21,039 nt of DNA, from contig JAYFPY010000020.1 in assembly GCA_034927505.1 (NCBI GenBank), forward strand, positions 1 to 21,039. The letters run 5' to 3'. Below the pieces are notes generated by a model. The model had not been told where the DNA came from and ran no database searches. It saw only the letters and a program-made list of their open reading frames with translations. How positions within the stretch are numbered: position 1 is the first letter of the stretch; every line of letters begins with the position of its first letter. This stretch comes from RUG100 sp034927505 (GTDB taxonomy: Bacteria; Bacillota; Clostridia; Peptostreptococcales; Anaerovoracaceae). A program made the translations under genes and the position numbers. Positions 1 to 6,793 of this stretch are shown one piece after another.

Positions 1-2
1 AT

Positions 3-128
3 GCAGCACAACCTTCCATGGATAAATCGTGGCCAGCTGTGCGGCTCGTTGAAGACGATAAAATCGTTCAGGGGTATCTGATCAAAGAAAACTTATCAAA
101 AAAGGTGTTTGCTCTTTTCCCACTGTAA
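3..128 (+). CDS. C-terminal end of an unidentified protein (partial)
   Basis: The reading frame is open from the left edge and ends at TAA 126-128, giving about 41 residues ending in ...KKVFALFPL. The first ATG in frame is at 18 but has no Shine-Dalgarno sequence before it, so this is more likely the tail of a gene that begins outside the window than a complete 36-residue gene. The composition (charged with short hydrophobic patches, VRLVEDDKIVQGYLI) looks protein-like. I do not recognise a family. If real, it belongs to the mobile element that holds the restriction enzyme to its right. The open frame is short enough to be chance. Confidence 0.3.
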   Translation, partial: AAQPSMDKSWPAVRLVEDDKIVQGYLIKENLSKKVFALFPL

Positions 129-157
129 CTTGACACAATCGGTTTCCAGAACGCTTC

Positions 158-186
158 TTGCTACACAGCCGGATTTATTGCATAAT
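158..186 (+). promoter_or_regulatory. Possible sigma-A type promoter for the MmeI-like gene
   Basis: TTGCTA (158-163) and CATAAT (181-186) are separated by 17 bases. The -10 box matches consensus at 5 of 6 positions and the -35 box at 4 of 6. Transcription would start near 193, downstream of the TTG at 190. This supports translation from the ATG at 232. A TTGACA at 130-135 has no matching -10 box at the right distance. Confidence 0.4.
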
Positions 187-231
187 TGATTGAAAGACGC
201 AATGAAGGTGCATTGTGCAGGAAGGATAACC

Positions 232-3021
232 ATGGAGAATTCAAAGCAGAAACAAAGAGCAAAAGAATTTGCAGAGCGCTGGAAAGATAAGGGATATGAG
301 AAAGGGGAATCTCAACCGTTCTGGCTGACACTCCTGGCCGAGGTTTTTGGAGTGGAGCACCCGGATGCATTTATAAGCTTCGAGGACCAGGTGCATCTTG
401 ACCATACGTCCTTCATCGACGGGTACATCCCGAGCACAAATGTCATGATCGAGCAGAAATCGAGCGGCAAAGATTTGATGAAAGGAATCAGGCAGAGCGA
501 CGGGTCGATGCGCACACCGTTCCAACAGGCACAGAACTATTCAGCAGGGTTGCCATACAGCCTCCGCCCAAGGTGGATAATTACCTGCAACTTTCAAGAG
601 TTTTGCGTTTACGATATGGAGCACCCTAAAATGGATCCAGCGATCATAAAACTTGAAGATTTGCCAAAGGAATATTACCGGCTCCAGTTTATTGTTGAAG
701 AGAAGAATCAGAGCATCAAAAAAGAGATGGAAGTAAGCGTCAAGGCAGGTAATATCATAGGTAAGCTATACGACGCGCTGTACACGCAGTACGAGGCCGT
801 GAGAGAGCCCACAGACGACGATCTAAAGAGCCTCAACGTACTTTGCGTAAGACTGGTTTTTTGCTTTTACGCGGAAGATGCGGGGCTCTTCGATACAAAG
901 AGCATGTTCCATAATTATCTCGCCAAATTTGATGCAGAAACGACTCGTGCAGAACTAATGCGGCTCTTTAAGGTTCTTGACCAGGAGGAAAAGGAAAGGG
1001 ATCCGTTCATGAGGGAGGACCTGCTGGCTTTTCCATACGTGAACGGCGGTCTTTTTGCGAATGAAGATATCGCTGTGCCACGGTTCACAGAGGAACTAAG
1101 AAGGATAATGCTGGAGGATGCGTCCGAGAACTTCGACTGGTCCGAGATCAGCCCGACGATTTTCGGTGCGATTTTTGAATCCACCCTGAACCCGGAGACA
1201 AGACGGTCCGGCGGCATGCACTACACGTCGATTCAGAACATCCATAAAGTGATTAATCCGCTGTTTCTGGACGACTTGAAAGAGGAACTTGCCGAAATCA
1301 AAACCCTTGGAAGTACGAAAAAAATAAGCGCAGCAGCCAAAGCATTCCAAGCAAAGCTCGGGCAGATAACATTCCTGGACCCAGCAGCAGGATCTGGAAA
1401 TTTTTTGACAGAATCATTTTTGTCTTTGAGGCGACTGGAAAACGAGGCACTGAAGCTTCGCATCGGTGATCAGATCATCATGGGTGGCGATGTCCAGGAC
1501 CCGATAGAGGTATCGATAGACCAGTTCCACGGCATCGAGATCAACGATTTTGCGGTTACTGTAGCAAAGACCGCCATGTGGATCGCTGAATCACAGATGA
1601 TGCAGGAGACCATGGAGATAGTGCATCAAGACATTGACTTCCTGCCGCTCAAAACGAACGTGAATATGGTGGAAGGCAATGCACTGCGAATGGATTGGAA
1701 CGAAGTTGTTCCGGCCGGACAGCTGAATTATGTGATGGGGAATCCGCCATTTGTGGGAGCAAGGCTGATGACTGCCATGCAAAAACAAGACGTCAACGCG
1801 ATTTTTGAAGGCTGGAAGAACGCTGGTAATCTCGACTATGTCTGTTGTTGGTATAAAAAAGCCGCCGATTATATAAAAGGAACAGATATTCGAGTTGCTC
1901 TCGTATCTACTAACTCAGTTTGCCAAGGGGTATCGGTATCTTCTTTGTGGAAGCCATTGATGGAGAATGGTGTACATATTAATTTTGCACATAGAACATT
2001 CCGATGGGATTCGGAAGCAAATATAAAAGCACACGTTCATTGCATCATTGTTGGTTTTTCAAGAACCGTAAACAGAAGCGATGACAAGATGATTTTTGAC
2101 CAAGGACTGATAATTAAAGCAGATAACATTAGTGGTTATTTGATAGATGCACCAAATATATTTATTATCAGCAGGGCAAAACCCCTGTGTGATGTTCCTA
2201 AAATGATGTTTGGAAATATGCCGAACGACGGAGGCAATCTAATAATCAGTAAGGATGAAAAAAACGATATAATAAAGCAAGATCCAATAGCGAAAGACTA
2301 TATCAGAAATTTCACTGGAAGCAAGGAATTTATAAACAATCAAACACGCTATTGTATTTGGCTTGACAATGCAAGCCCTTCAGCAATAAAAGCGCTGCAT
2401 GTCTTTAAAAAACGACTTGAGAAGGTAAAAGAAATGCGATCGTCCAGCAAAAGGCCTTCAACAAGAGAATTGGCAAGCACTCCATATTTGTTTGGGGAAA
2501 TAAGGCAACCAGATACTTCGTATATCATAATACCACGAGTGTCATCAGAACGCAGACGATATATCCCGATGGGGTTTCTCTCCCCAGAAGTAATTACTAG
2601 CGATTCCACCTTAATCATACCAAGTGCCTCTCTGTATGATTTTGGTGTTCTGGAATCAAACATACACATGTCGTGGATGAGGGCGGTGTGCGGGAGACTG
2701 AAATCTGATTACAGATATTCAAAAGACATCGTTTACAACAACTTCCCCTGGCCGGATCCTACGCCGGAGCAAAAAGCCAAGATAGAACAGACGGCGCAGG
2801 GGATCCTGGACGCGCGAGCCCTGTACCCTGACAGCAGCCTGGCCGATTTATATGATGAACTCACCATGCCAAAGGAGCTGCGGACCGCTCACCAGATGAA
2901 TGACAAAGCTGTAATGTCAGCATACGGAATCGGGCCGCGGGATCCTGAATACAAGAGCGAAGCAGCCTGCGTTGCCATGCTTATGGAGAAGTATCAAGAG
3001 TTGACAGACTCGGCAAAATAA
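232..3021 (+). CDS. MmeI-like type IIL (type IIG) restriction-modification enzyme
   Basis: This is a single polypeptide of 929 residues expected to both cut DNA and methylate adenine using S-adenosylmethionine. I chose ATG 232 because AGGAAGG lies six bases before it; a TTG at 190 would add 14 residues but has no such site. Near the N terminus, D63 and E74-x-K76 form a PD-(D/E)xK nuclease motif. A helical stretch follows, then methyltransferase motif I (DPAAGSGNF, 383-391) and motif IV (NPPF, 504-507) typical of amino-methyltransferases. Roughly residues 620-820 should be the target recognition domain. The C terminus holds an NNFPWPDPTPEQ stretch typical of MmeI/YeeA-family proteins. Length and domain order fit the MmeI family (about 900 residues). 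It stands alone, as expected for an enzyme without separate R, M and S subunits. The part from about 1850 to 2720 is more AT-rich than its flanks. The family is clear; target sequence and cutting activity are not predictable here. Confidence 0.92.
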   Translation: MENSKQKQRAKEFAERWKDKGYEKGESQPFWLTLLAEVFGVEHPDAFISFEDQVHLDHTSFIDGYIPSTNVMIEQKSSGKDLMKGIRQSDGSMRTPFQQAQNYSAGLPYSLRPRWIITCNFQEFCVYDMEHPKMDPAIIKLEDLPKEYYRLQFIVEEKNQSIKKEMEVSVKAGNIIGKLYDALYTQYEAVREPTDDDLKSLNVLCVRLVFCFYAEDAGLFDTKSMFHNYLAKFDAETTRAELMRLFKVLDQEEKERDPFMREDLLAFPYVNGGLFANEDIAVPRFTEELRRIMLEDASENFDWSEISPTIFGAIFESTLNPETRRSGGMHYTSIQNIHKVINPLFLDDLKEELAEIKTLGSTKKISAAAKAFQAKLGQITFLDPAAGSGNFLTESFLSLRRLENEALKLRIGDQIIMGGDVQDPIEVSIDQFHGIEINDFAVTVAKTAMWIAESQMMQETMEIVHQDIDFLPLKTNVNMVEGNALRMDWNEVVPAGQLNYVMGNPPFVGARLMTAMQKQDVNAIFEGWKNAGNLDYVCCWYKKAADYIKGTDIRVALVSTNSVCQGVSVSSLWKPLMENGVHINFAHRTFRWDSEANIKAHVHCIIVGFSRTVNRSDDKMIFDQGLIIKADNISGYLIDAPNIFIISRAKPLCDVPKMMFGNMPNDGGNLIISKDEKNDIIKQDPIAKDYIRNFTGSKEFINNQTRYCIWLDNASPSAIKALHVFKKRLEKVKEMRSSSKRPSTRELASTPYLFGEIRQPDTSYIIIPRVSSERRRYIPMGFLSPEVITSDSTLIIPSASLYDFGVLESNIHMSWMRAVCGRLKSDYRYSKDIVYNNFPWPDPTPEQKAKIEQTAQGILDARALYPDSSLADLYDELTMPKELRTAHQMNDKAVMSAYGIGPRDPEYKSEAACVAMLMEKYQELTDSAK

Positions 3022-3032
3022 AAGAGTAAAAA

Positions 3033-3068
3033 ACTACCCGTTTTCGCTTGACTATGCACACGGGTAGT
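3033..3068. repeat. Perfect 8-bp inverted repeat between genes
   Basis: ACTACCCG (3033-3040) and CGGGTAGT (3061-3068) flank a 20-base loop. On the + strand no T-run follows, so it is not an ordinary terminator for the restriction gene. Read on the minus strand it is followed by TTTTT, but no minus-strand gene lies near enough to need it. A TTGACT (3048-3053) sits inside the loop and might be a -35 box, but I see no convincing -10 partner. Function unknown. Confidence 0.45.
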
Positions 3069-3127
3069 GGCATTGTAGTGTCGAGAATTTATCACAAGAA
3101 CGGTCGAAGAGACCAGGGAGGCACTAA

Positions 3128-3340
3128 ATGAAATACCCAAAATACATAATAACCGGCGACGGACACATTGGAACATTCAACCATGTGGACCCAGGCATAA
3201 TACCGATATATAGGTTTGACGGCGGGGACAGAATGGCATGCGAGAATGAGATGATCAAAGGAACAGACTCAAGAGAAGAAATAGAAGCGAAATCAAGAGT
3301 CATAATGAAAGCGAGGCGCAACCATGAGCATAGACAGTAA
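3128..3340 (+). CDS. Small hypothetical protein (70 residues) coupled to the ADP-ribosylglycohydrolase gene
   Basis: The start at ATG 3128 has a good AGGGAGG site at 3114-3120. The product is soluble with no signal peptide or membrane segment. It begins with a compact strand- and glycine-rich part (KYIITGDGHIGTFN, then PIYRFDGGDR at about residues 26-35) and ends in a charged helix rich in Glu, Lys and Arg. The end overlaps the next gene's start (3324) by 17 bases in another frame, which suggests translational coupling and a shared role with the ADP-ribosylglycohydrolase. I do not recognise a family. It is likely a real gene because of the ribosome binding site, the overlap, and the lack of competing frames. 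Confidence 0.7.
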   Translation: MKYPKYIITGDGHIGTFNHVDPGIIPIYRFDGGDRMACENEMIKGTDSREEIEAKSRVIMKARRNHEHRQ

Positions 3341-4253
3341 GATGAGAGACGGAATGATGGGCCTGATCGTAGGGGATGCACTGGGTGTGCCGGTTGAATT
3401 TCACAGCCGGAGGGAACTGGCGCAGGACCCGGTCATAGGCATGAGGGAATATGGGACGCATAACCAGCCTGCAGGCACATGGTCGGACGACAGCAGCCTT
3501 GCACTGGCCACACTGGACGCGCTGGTCACACAGGAAGGCATGCGGGGATACGCCATAATGGACCGGTTTGTGCACTGGTTGAAGGACGGCGACTATACAC
3601 CCGACGGGCGGGTGTTCGACGTCGGAGGGACCACACAGGCCGCGATACGCAGATATACACAGGGACGGGAAGCAATAGAATGTGGAGGCAAAAGCGAACG
3701 CGATAACGGGAACGGATCCCTGATGCGGATACTGCCAGCTTGTGTGTATTTTGTAGAGAACGATGAAGAGGATCCGATCGAAAAGATCCATGAGGTGTCC
3801 GCTCTGACACACGGGCACAAGAGAAGCCTGATCGGATGCGGACTCTTTTATACGATAGCTAGAGAGATCATGCATAAATCGCCATTTTTGACAGGCCGGG
3901 TCCAGGCGGGAATCAACAATGGCCGAGACTACTACAATATACCGGAATACGCAGCGGAGCTGGAACACTACCATCGACTGTGGGATATCGAGACATTTGC
4001 AAAGCTGCCAGAGAGCGAGATCAAGAGCGGAGGATATGTGGTGAATACGCTGGAGGCCGCAATATGGTGCCTGCTGAATACGGGCAGCTACAGAGACTGC
4101 GTGCTGGCGGCAGTAAACCTGGGAGACGACACAGACACCACAGCGGCCGTAGCGGGAGGATTAGCCGGGCTGTGGTACGGATATGATGCGATCCCACAAG
4201 AGTGGAGGGATACCATCAGAGGACGAGACATCATAGACAGACTGTGTAAATAG
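3324..4253 (+). CDS. ADP-ribosylglycohydrolase family protein (DraG/ARH type)
   Basis: This 309-residue protein belongs to the ADP-ribosylglycohydrolase fold family, whose members remove ADP-ribose from modified proteins or nucleic acids using two metal ions, usually magnesium. The family signatures are visible: GLIVGDALGVPVEF (13-26), WSDDSSLALA (53-62) with the metal-binding Asp pair D55/D56, and the C-terminal NLGDDTDTTAA (265-275) with D268, D269 and D271, followed by the glycine- and alanine-rich helix expected. Length matches the family (about 300). ATG 3324 follows GAGG at about 3311, and the gene overlaps the small upstream gene. No ADP-ribosyltransferase is visible in the window, so the substrate is unknown. 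It could reverse host or phage ADP-ribosylation, or act on small ADP-ribosyl compounds. A bidirectional terminator follows directly. Confidence 0.92.
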   Translation: MSIDSKMRDGMMGLIVGDALGVPVEFHSRRELAQDPVIGMREYGTHNQPAGTWSDDSSLALATLDALVTQEGMRGYAIMDRFVHWLKDGDYTPDGRVFDVGGTTQAAIRRYTQGREAIECGGKSERDNGNGSLMRILPACVYFVENDEEDPIEKIHEVSALTHGHKRSLIGCGLFYTIAREIMHKSPFLTGRVQAGINNGRDYYNIPEYAAELEHYHRLWDIETFAKLPESEIKSGGYVVNTLEAAIWCLLNTGSYRDCVLAAVNLGDDTDTTAAVAGGLAGLWYGYDAIPQEWRDTIRGRDIIDRLCK

Positions 4254-4273
4254 ACGAGCAGAAAAATTAGCAA

Positions 4274-4306
4274 TAAAAAAACGAGGTTCAAACCCCGTTT
4301 TTTTGT
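4274..4306. terminator. Bidirectional Rho-independent terminator between convergent genes
   Basis: An A-run (4274-4281), a short stem around ACGAGGTT/AACCCCGT (4281-4298, one mismatch) and a run of seven T's (4298-4304) form a hairpin with U-tracts on both strands. It lies between the stop codons of the ADP-ribosylglycohydrolase gene (+) and the last gene of the amidoligase operon (-), where a shared terminator is expected. Confidence 0.8.
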
Positions 4307-4308
4307 AG

Positions 4309-4644
4309 TTATTTAACTCCGAGAACCAGATCGGTAATGATCTCGCCGTATGTTTGGCCGGTACGCTTCTTTTGTGATTGGATAGCTACCTTTACCGGAA
4401 GCGGGACTTCGGCCACAAGGACAACGGTCGGTGCGTCCATGAGGCGCAGCGCCAGTTCAATCTGCGTCAAATCCAGCATGCTGCGGATCCAGAGCCTGGG
4501 ATCCGCGACCGGAAAGATCGCTTCTCCGTCATAGCAGAAGAATCTGTGCGATTTGGTCCTGTAGAGTTCCGCCCCGTCGGCATTTTCGGCGATGATCTTC
4601 GCGGTCTGTGTGTCGTACAGATGACCATCAATGACCTTTTTCAT
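4309..4644 (-). CDS. Hypothetical 111-residue protein, last gene of the amidoligase operon
   Basis: ATG is at 4644-4642 and overlaps the upstream stop codon in an ATGA arrangement, so translation is probably coupled. The N terminus (MKKVIDGHLYDTQTAKIIAE, then LYRTKSHRFFCYDGEAIF at about 27-44) matches a pattern I associate with small proteins of clostridial conjugative elements and prophages: a short opening strand, a YDTxTA turn, and an LYRTK...FFCY strand pair. The second half (about 45-95) has two probable helices and hydrophobic strands. There is no signal peptide or membrane span. The function is unknown. Its position suggests an accessory role with the amidoligase and cyclotransferase, as a substrate, adaptor or regulator. 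Confidence 0.75.
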   Translation of the reverse strand: MKKVIDGHLYDTQTAKIIAENADGAELYRTKSHRFFCYDGEAIFPVADPRLWIRSMLDLTQIELALRLMDAPTVVLVAEVPLPVKVAIQSQKKRTGQTYGEIITDLVLGVK

Positions 4645-5111
4645 CTCTCATCCCACCCTTCCAGAGTTGTGTTGACAGCCTGCGTCAGAATAGCAGGATC
4701 GAATTGCTGATGCCCCGCATCCCGGAATTCTGTGTACGCCCGCCTGATGCATTGATAGTATTCAGGCGACGGAATGCCCAGCTCGCGCTCCTCGTGCATG
4801 ATATACACCATGGCCTCGAACTTACGGCCACCGGATAAGCTGACATCGAGATTCCGTTTGTAGTAGAACGTCGGGCAGCCTTCGTAGCGGTCGAGATTAT
4901 CCTCGTCCTGATCAGAGATAGCCCAGATCAGGGCCGGGACCTTGCTGCCTTTTTTGCGTTCGATTGTGGCATAGGACCCGGAGTAGCTCCCTTTGAAGAG
5001 GAGCTCCCAGCCATCCAGGACAGTGGATCCGAGAAGCTCGGAATCCGGGCAGCGATACTTCATTTGACGGATATCCATGTTGGACCCGTATGCAATGTAA
5101 AACTTTTCCAT
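4641..5111 (-). CDS. Gamma-glutamylcyclotransferase-like (AIG2/GGCT family) protein
   Basis: This is a 156-residue member of the GGCT fold family, whose enzymes release a gamma-glutamyl group as 5-oxoproline (pyroglutamate) from gamma-glutamyl amines or peptides. The N-terminal YIAYGSNM (5-12) contains the family's YGSN substrate-binding loop. E77 in RYEGCP (75-80) is in the place of the catalytic acid. I chose ATG 5111-5109: AGGAGG lies seven bases upstream and the codon overlaps the previous stop as TAATG. An upstream ATG at 5135 would add eight residues but lies inside the previous gene. Its neighbour two genes upstream is an amidoligase, which would form the sort of amide bond a cyclotransferase opens, so the pair may install and remove an amino-acyl tag. 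The substrate is unknown. Confidence 0.88.
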   Translation of the reverse strand: MEKFYIAYGSNMDIRQMKYRCPDSELLGSTVLDGWELLFKGSYSGSYATIERKKGSKVPALIWAISDQDEDNLDRYEGCPTFYYKRNLDVSLSGGRKFEAMVYIMHEERELGIPSPEYYQCIRRAYTEFRDAGHQQFDPAILTQAVNTTLEGWDER

Positions 5112-5518
5112 TATTTTTCCTCCTTTAATGTGCAAAGAATTCCTTCTATGGCTGGGTAATATTCAAACCAGTCTTCTTCATTGCCTGTGGCTTCTTTTTT
5201 CCACAGACCTACTATCCTGCAGCCGCAGGCCGACAATTTATGCAGCATTCGCATAAGAGCCGTGCTAGAATCCGTAACGACGAAATCTTGGATCCCCGCC
5301 GCGATGAGCGTCAGAACAAAATCTGCTGCGCCACTATCGACTTCCCAGGGGAGCTCTCTCACTATGAGTATGTCCTCTCCGAGTCTCTCGCTTTCTTGCC
5401 ATGCGCGGTACGCTGATATTTTACCGCCATTATACGGGAAAATGGGGCGGTCCTCTTTCGGAGCCTTGTCATATTCCCTGAAATCACGATCCATTTTTTC
5501 AAAATATAAATTTTTCAT
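5111..5518 (-). CDS. Hypothetical 135-residue protein of the amidoligase operon
   Basis: The start is ATG 5518-5516, eight bases after GGAGG. A longer frame from 5551 overlaps the end of the amidoligase gene and has no ribosome site of its own. The stop overlaps the start of the cyclotransferase gene by one base (TAATG). The N terminus is acidic and aromatic (LYFEKMDRDFREYDKAP), followed by an alpha/beta stretch with SAYRAWQESERLGEDILIV (about 36-54) and a Rossmann-like strand-turn-helix (AGIQDFVVTDSSTALMRML, about 79-97). It is cytoplasmic by appearance. I have seen similar proteins in clostridial mobile elements annotated only as domains of unknown function, and I cannot name the family with confidence. 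Tight coupling on both sides suggests it works with the amidoligase or cyclotransferase. Confidence 0.82.
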   Translation of the reverse strand: MKNLYFEKMDRDFREYDKAPKEDRPIFPYNGGKISAYRAWQESERLGEDILIVRELPWEVDSGAADFVLTLIAAGIQDFVVTDSSTALMRMLHKLSACGCRIVGLWKKEATGNEEDWFEYYPAIEGILCTLKEEK

Positions 5519-5532
5519 TTTCTTATCCTCCT

Positions 5533-6426
5533 TTATGCTATGTAGCGCCAAGCCGAGTTGCCTTCAAGCGCTTTTAATAAGTGATACCGACATGTCTTGA
5601 ACTCCGGTCCGATAAGCCCGAGGCGGAGGAGCCAGCAGCGAAAAGCATATTTTTCATTGGTGGTCTCCACTTTCCTGGACGATGCACGTGACTGCGTGAG
5701 AGCCTGGTGCGATATGGCCAGCGACAGCTGAATGTAGGTTTTTATTTTCCCCGCATGCAGGGTGCCGTTGAAGAGCCGGAATTCGATAGTTCCCTTGGTG
5801 AACGTAGCGTGCAGGTTCAGACCATGATAGCGGCTATCGTTATAGTGCCCACGTGTGTTATACGGGAATTCCGCATACCAGGCAGTTCGAAGCTCGTCCA
5901 TAGTTTTCGGTCTGTGGCGATTGATCGAATCGATCAGATCGGAGTTGACCTTTTTGCAGAAGCACACACGGCTCGGGTCCACATTCAATGCCTTGTAGAG
6001 CAGATCCTCTTTTGCAGCAACGATATTTATAATATTCCGCAGGGTCTGTGGTTTATAGGCAGATGCATCGACGTGGACGTGAATGCCACAGCTCTTATTG
6101 CATCGGGCCCCGGCCGCAAAGAGCAGCCGGATGATTTCCTGCAGGGTCTCGATATCTTCGTAGCAGAGGATCGGGCTTACCAGCTCGACTTTATATTCTG
6201 GCTGAGTAGTTCTGGTAAGATGACCGTCGGCATATTCCTGCGGCCTGATCGACCCGTCATACATAACTTTCCAGGTACGATCAGACTGATCTGGGACCAG
6301 GTAGGTATCATATACGCCATACGCTCGTGAATACCGAGTGCTAAAGTATTTGGCAACGCAGGATGCAGCAGTAGCTCTGGTGATGCCTGTCATTTCGATT
6401 TCGATTCCGTATTTTTGGTTTTTCAT
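5533..6426 (-). CDS. Amidoligase family protein (Amidoligase_2, glutamine-synthetase-like fold)
   Basis: This 297-residue protein matches the Amidoligase_2 family, predicted ATP-dependent carboxyl-amine ligases related to glutamine synthetase and glutamate-cysteine ligase. Visible landmarks are the opening strand GIEIEMTG (7-14) with E9 and E11, ELVSPIL (81-87), the central GIHVHVD (114-120) with two His and an Asp, RYHGLNL (199-205), and TIEFRLFNGTL (213-223) whose E and R are typical of the metal and nucleotide site. The order and spacing fit a full-length enzyme. ATG 6426-6424 is preceded by GGGGAGGG. It is first in a four-gene minus-strand operon, 14 bases from the next gene, with an AIG2-like cyclotransferase third. 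I recall published comparative genomics linking this family with AIG2-like cyclotransferases, mostly in mobile elements. The acceptor and donor molecules are unknown. Confidence 0.92.
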   Translation of the reverse strand: MKNQKYGIEIEMTGITRATAASCVAKYFSTRYSRAYGVYDTYLVPDQSDRTWKVMYDGSIRPQEYADGHLTRTTQPEYKVELVSPILCYEDIETLQEIIRLLFAAGARCNKSCGIHVHVDASAYKPQTLRNIINIVAAKEDLLYKALNVDPSRVCFCKKVNSDLIDSINRHRPKTMDELRTAWYAEFPYNTRGHYNDSRYHGLNLHATFTKGTIEFRLFNGTLHAGKIKTYIQLSLAISHQALTQSRASSRKVETTNEKYAFRCWLLRLGLIGPEFKTCRYHLLKALEGNSAWRYIA

Positions 6427-6472
6427 TTTTTCCCTCCCCGGAGCAGCGCTCCTGTGTTTCTAGCTTGTTGGC

Positions 6473-6501
6473 ATATTAACTCTGGAGTGCTTGGAATACA
6501 A
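6473..6501 (-). promoter_or_regulatory. Possible promoter of the amidoligase operon
   Basis: On the minus strand TTGTAT (6501-6496) and TAATAT (6478-6473) are separated by 17 bases, about 45 bases before the amidoligase start codon. The match to consensus is modest (3 of 6 and 4 of 6). The dyad at 6511-6533 lies just upstream, where an activator or repressor could act. Confidence 0.3.
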
Positions 6502-6510
6502 GGGGTTTCA

Positions 6511-6533
6511 CGAGAAAAATAATATTTTTCTCG
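6511..6533. promoter_or_regulatory. Perfect 10-bp dyad, possible operator
   Basis: CGAGAAAAAT (6511-6520) and its exact reverse complement ATTTTTCTCG (6524-6533) flank a three-base centre. The dyad sits between the divergent minus-strand amidoligase operon and the rightward promoter at 6579. It could be an operator for an element-encoded repressor. It could also act as a terminator-like hairpin, although there is no extra T-run beyond the stem on either strand. Confidence 0.5.
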
Positions 6534-6578
6534 ATATAGTTCCGGGAGGCAGGAACGGCCGCAAAAGAAAGATAAGGG

Positions 6579-6608
6579 TTGACAAAGAGTTGCCTGTAAA
6601 TATACAAT
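6579..6608 (+). promoter_or_regulatory. Strong rightward promoter at the element end
   Basis: TTGACA (6579-6584) is a perfect -35 box. TACAAT (6603-6608, 18-base spacer) matches the -10 consensus at 5 of 6 positions; TATACA (6601-6606, 16-base spacer) is an alternative. Transcription would start near 6615 and read through the tRNA fragment into the mrp-pta genes. There is no terminator between the promoter and the mrp start codon. Confidence 0.65.
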
Positions 6609-6660
6609 TAAGAGCAGTGAGAGAAAACAGGACTCGTTGCAAATATGGGATTGAAGACAG

Positions 6661-6680
6661 TTAATACATTTTTAATACAT
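6661..6680. repeat. Direct repeat TTAATACAT with 11-bp period
   Basis: Two identical nonamers (6661-6669 and 6672-6680) are separated by two bases, placing them about one helical turn apart on the same face of DNA. Close to an attachment site, such repeats often bind an excisionase or the arm-binding domain of an integrase. The sequence is AT-rich and chance is possible. Confidence 0.4.
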
Positions 6681-6793
6681 AAGCGAGAGTTGTAATAGGT
6701 TTACGCAGATTGAGATAAATCGAGCAAACCACTGGAATTAAACAACTTCAAGGATACAGATCGTTACAATCTGAGGGGTGACTTAATTCCGCA

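Larger units (their letters stand above)
6427..6793. other. Non-coding right end of the mobile element
   Basis: About 370 bases carry no convincing gene on either strand; the longest local frame with a start is a 16-codon ATG frame at 6645. The stretch holds a GGAGC/GCTCC hairpin in the amidoligase leader (6440-6452), a possible minus-strand promoter (6473-6501), a perfect 10-bp dyad (6511-6533), a strong rightward promoter (6579-6608), a spaced direct repeat (6661-6680) and a small hairpin (6757-6773) just before the tRNA piece. This density of sites next to an attachment site fits an element terminus. Confidence 0.6.

Noticed and set aside
190..231. TTG 190 as start of the MmeI-like gene
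   Set aside because: ATG 232 has a strong ribosome binding site at ideal spacing, and the possible promoter would start transcription after 190.
3033..3068. Inverted repeat as transcription terminator of the restriction gene
   Set aside because: No T-run follows on the + strand and the loop is 20 bases long.
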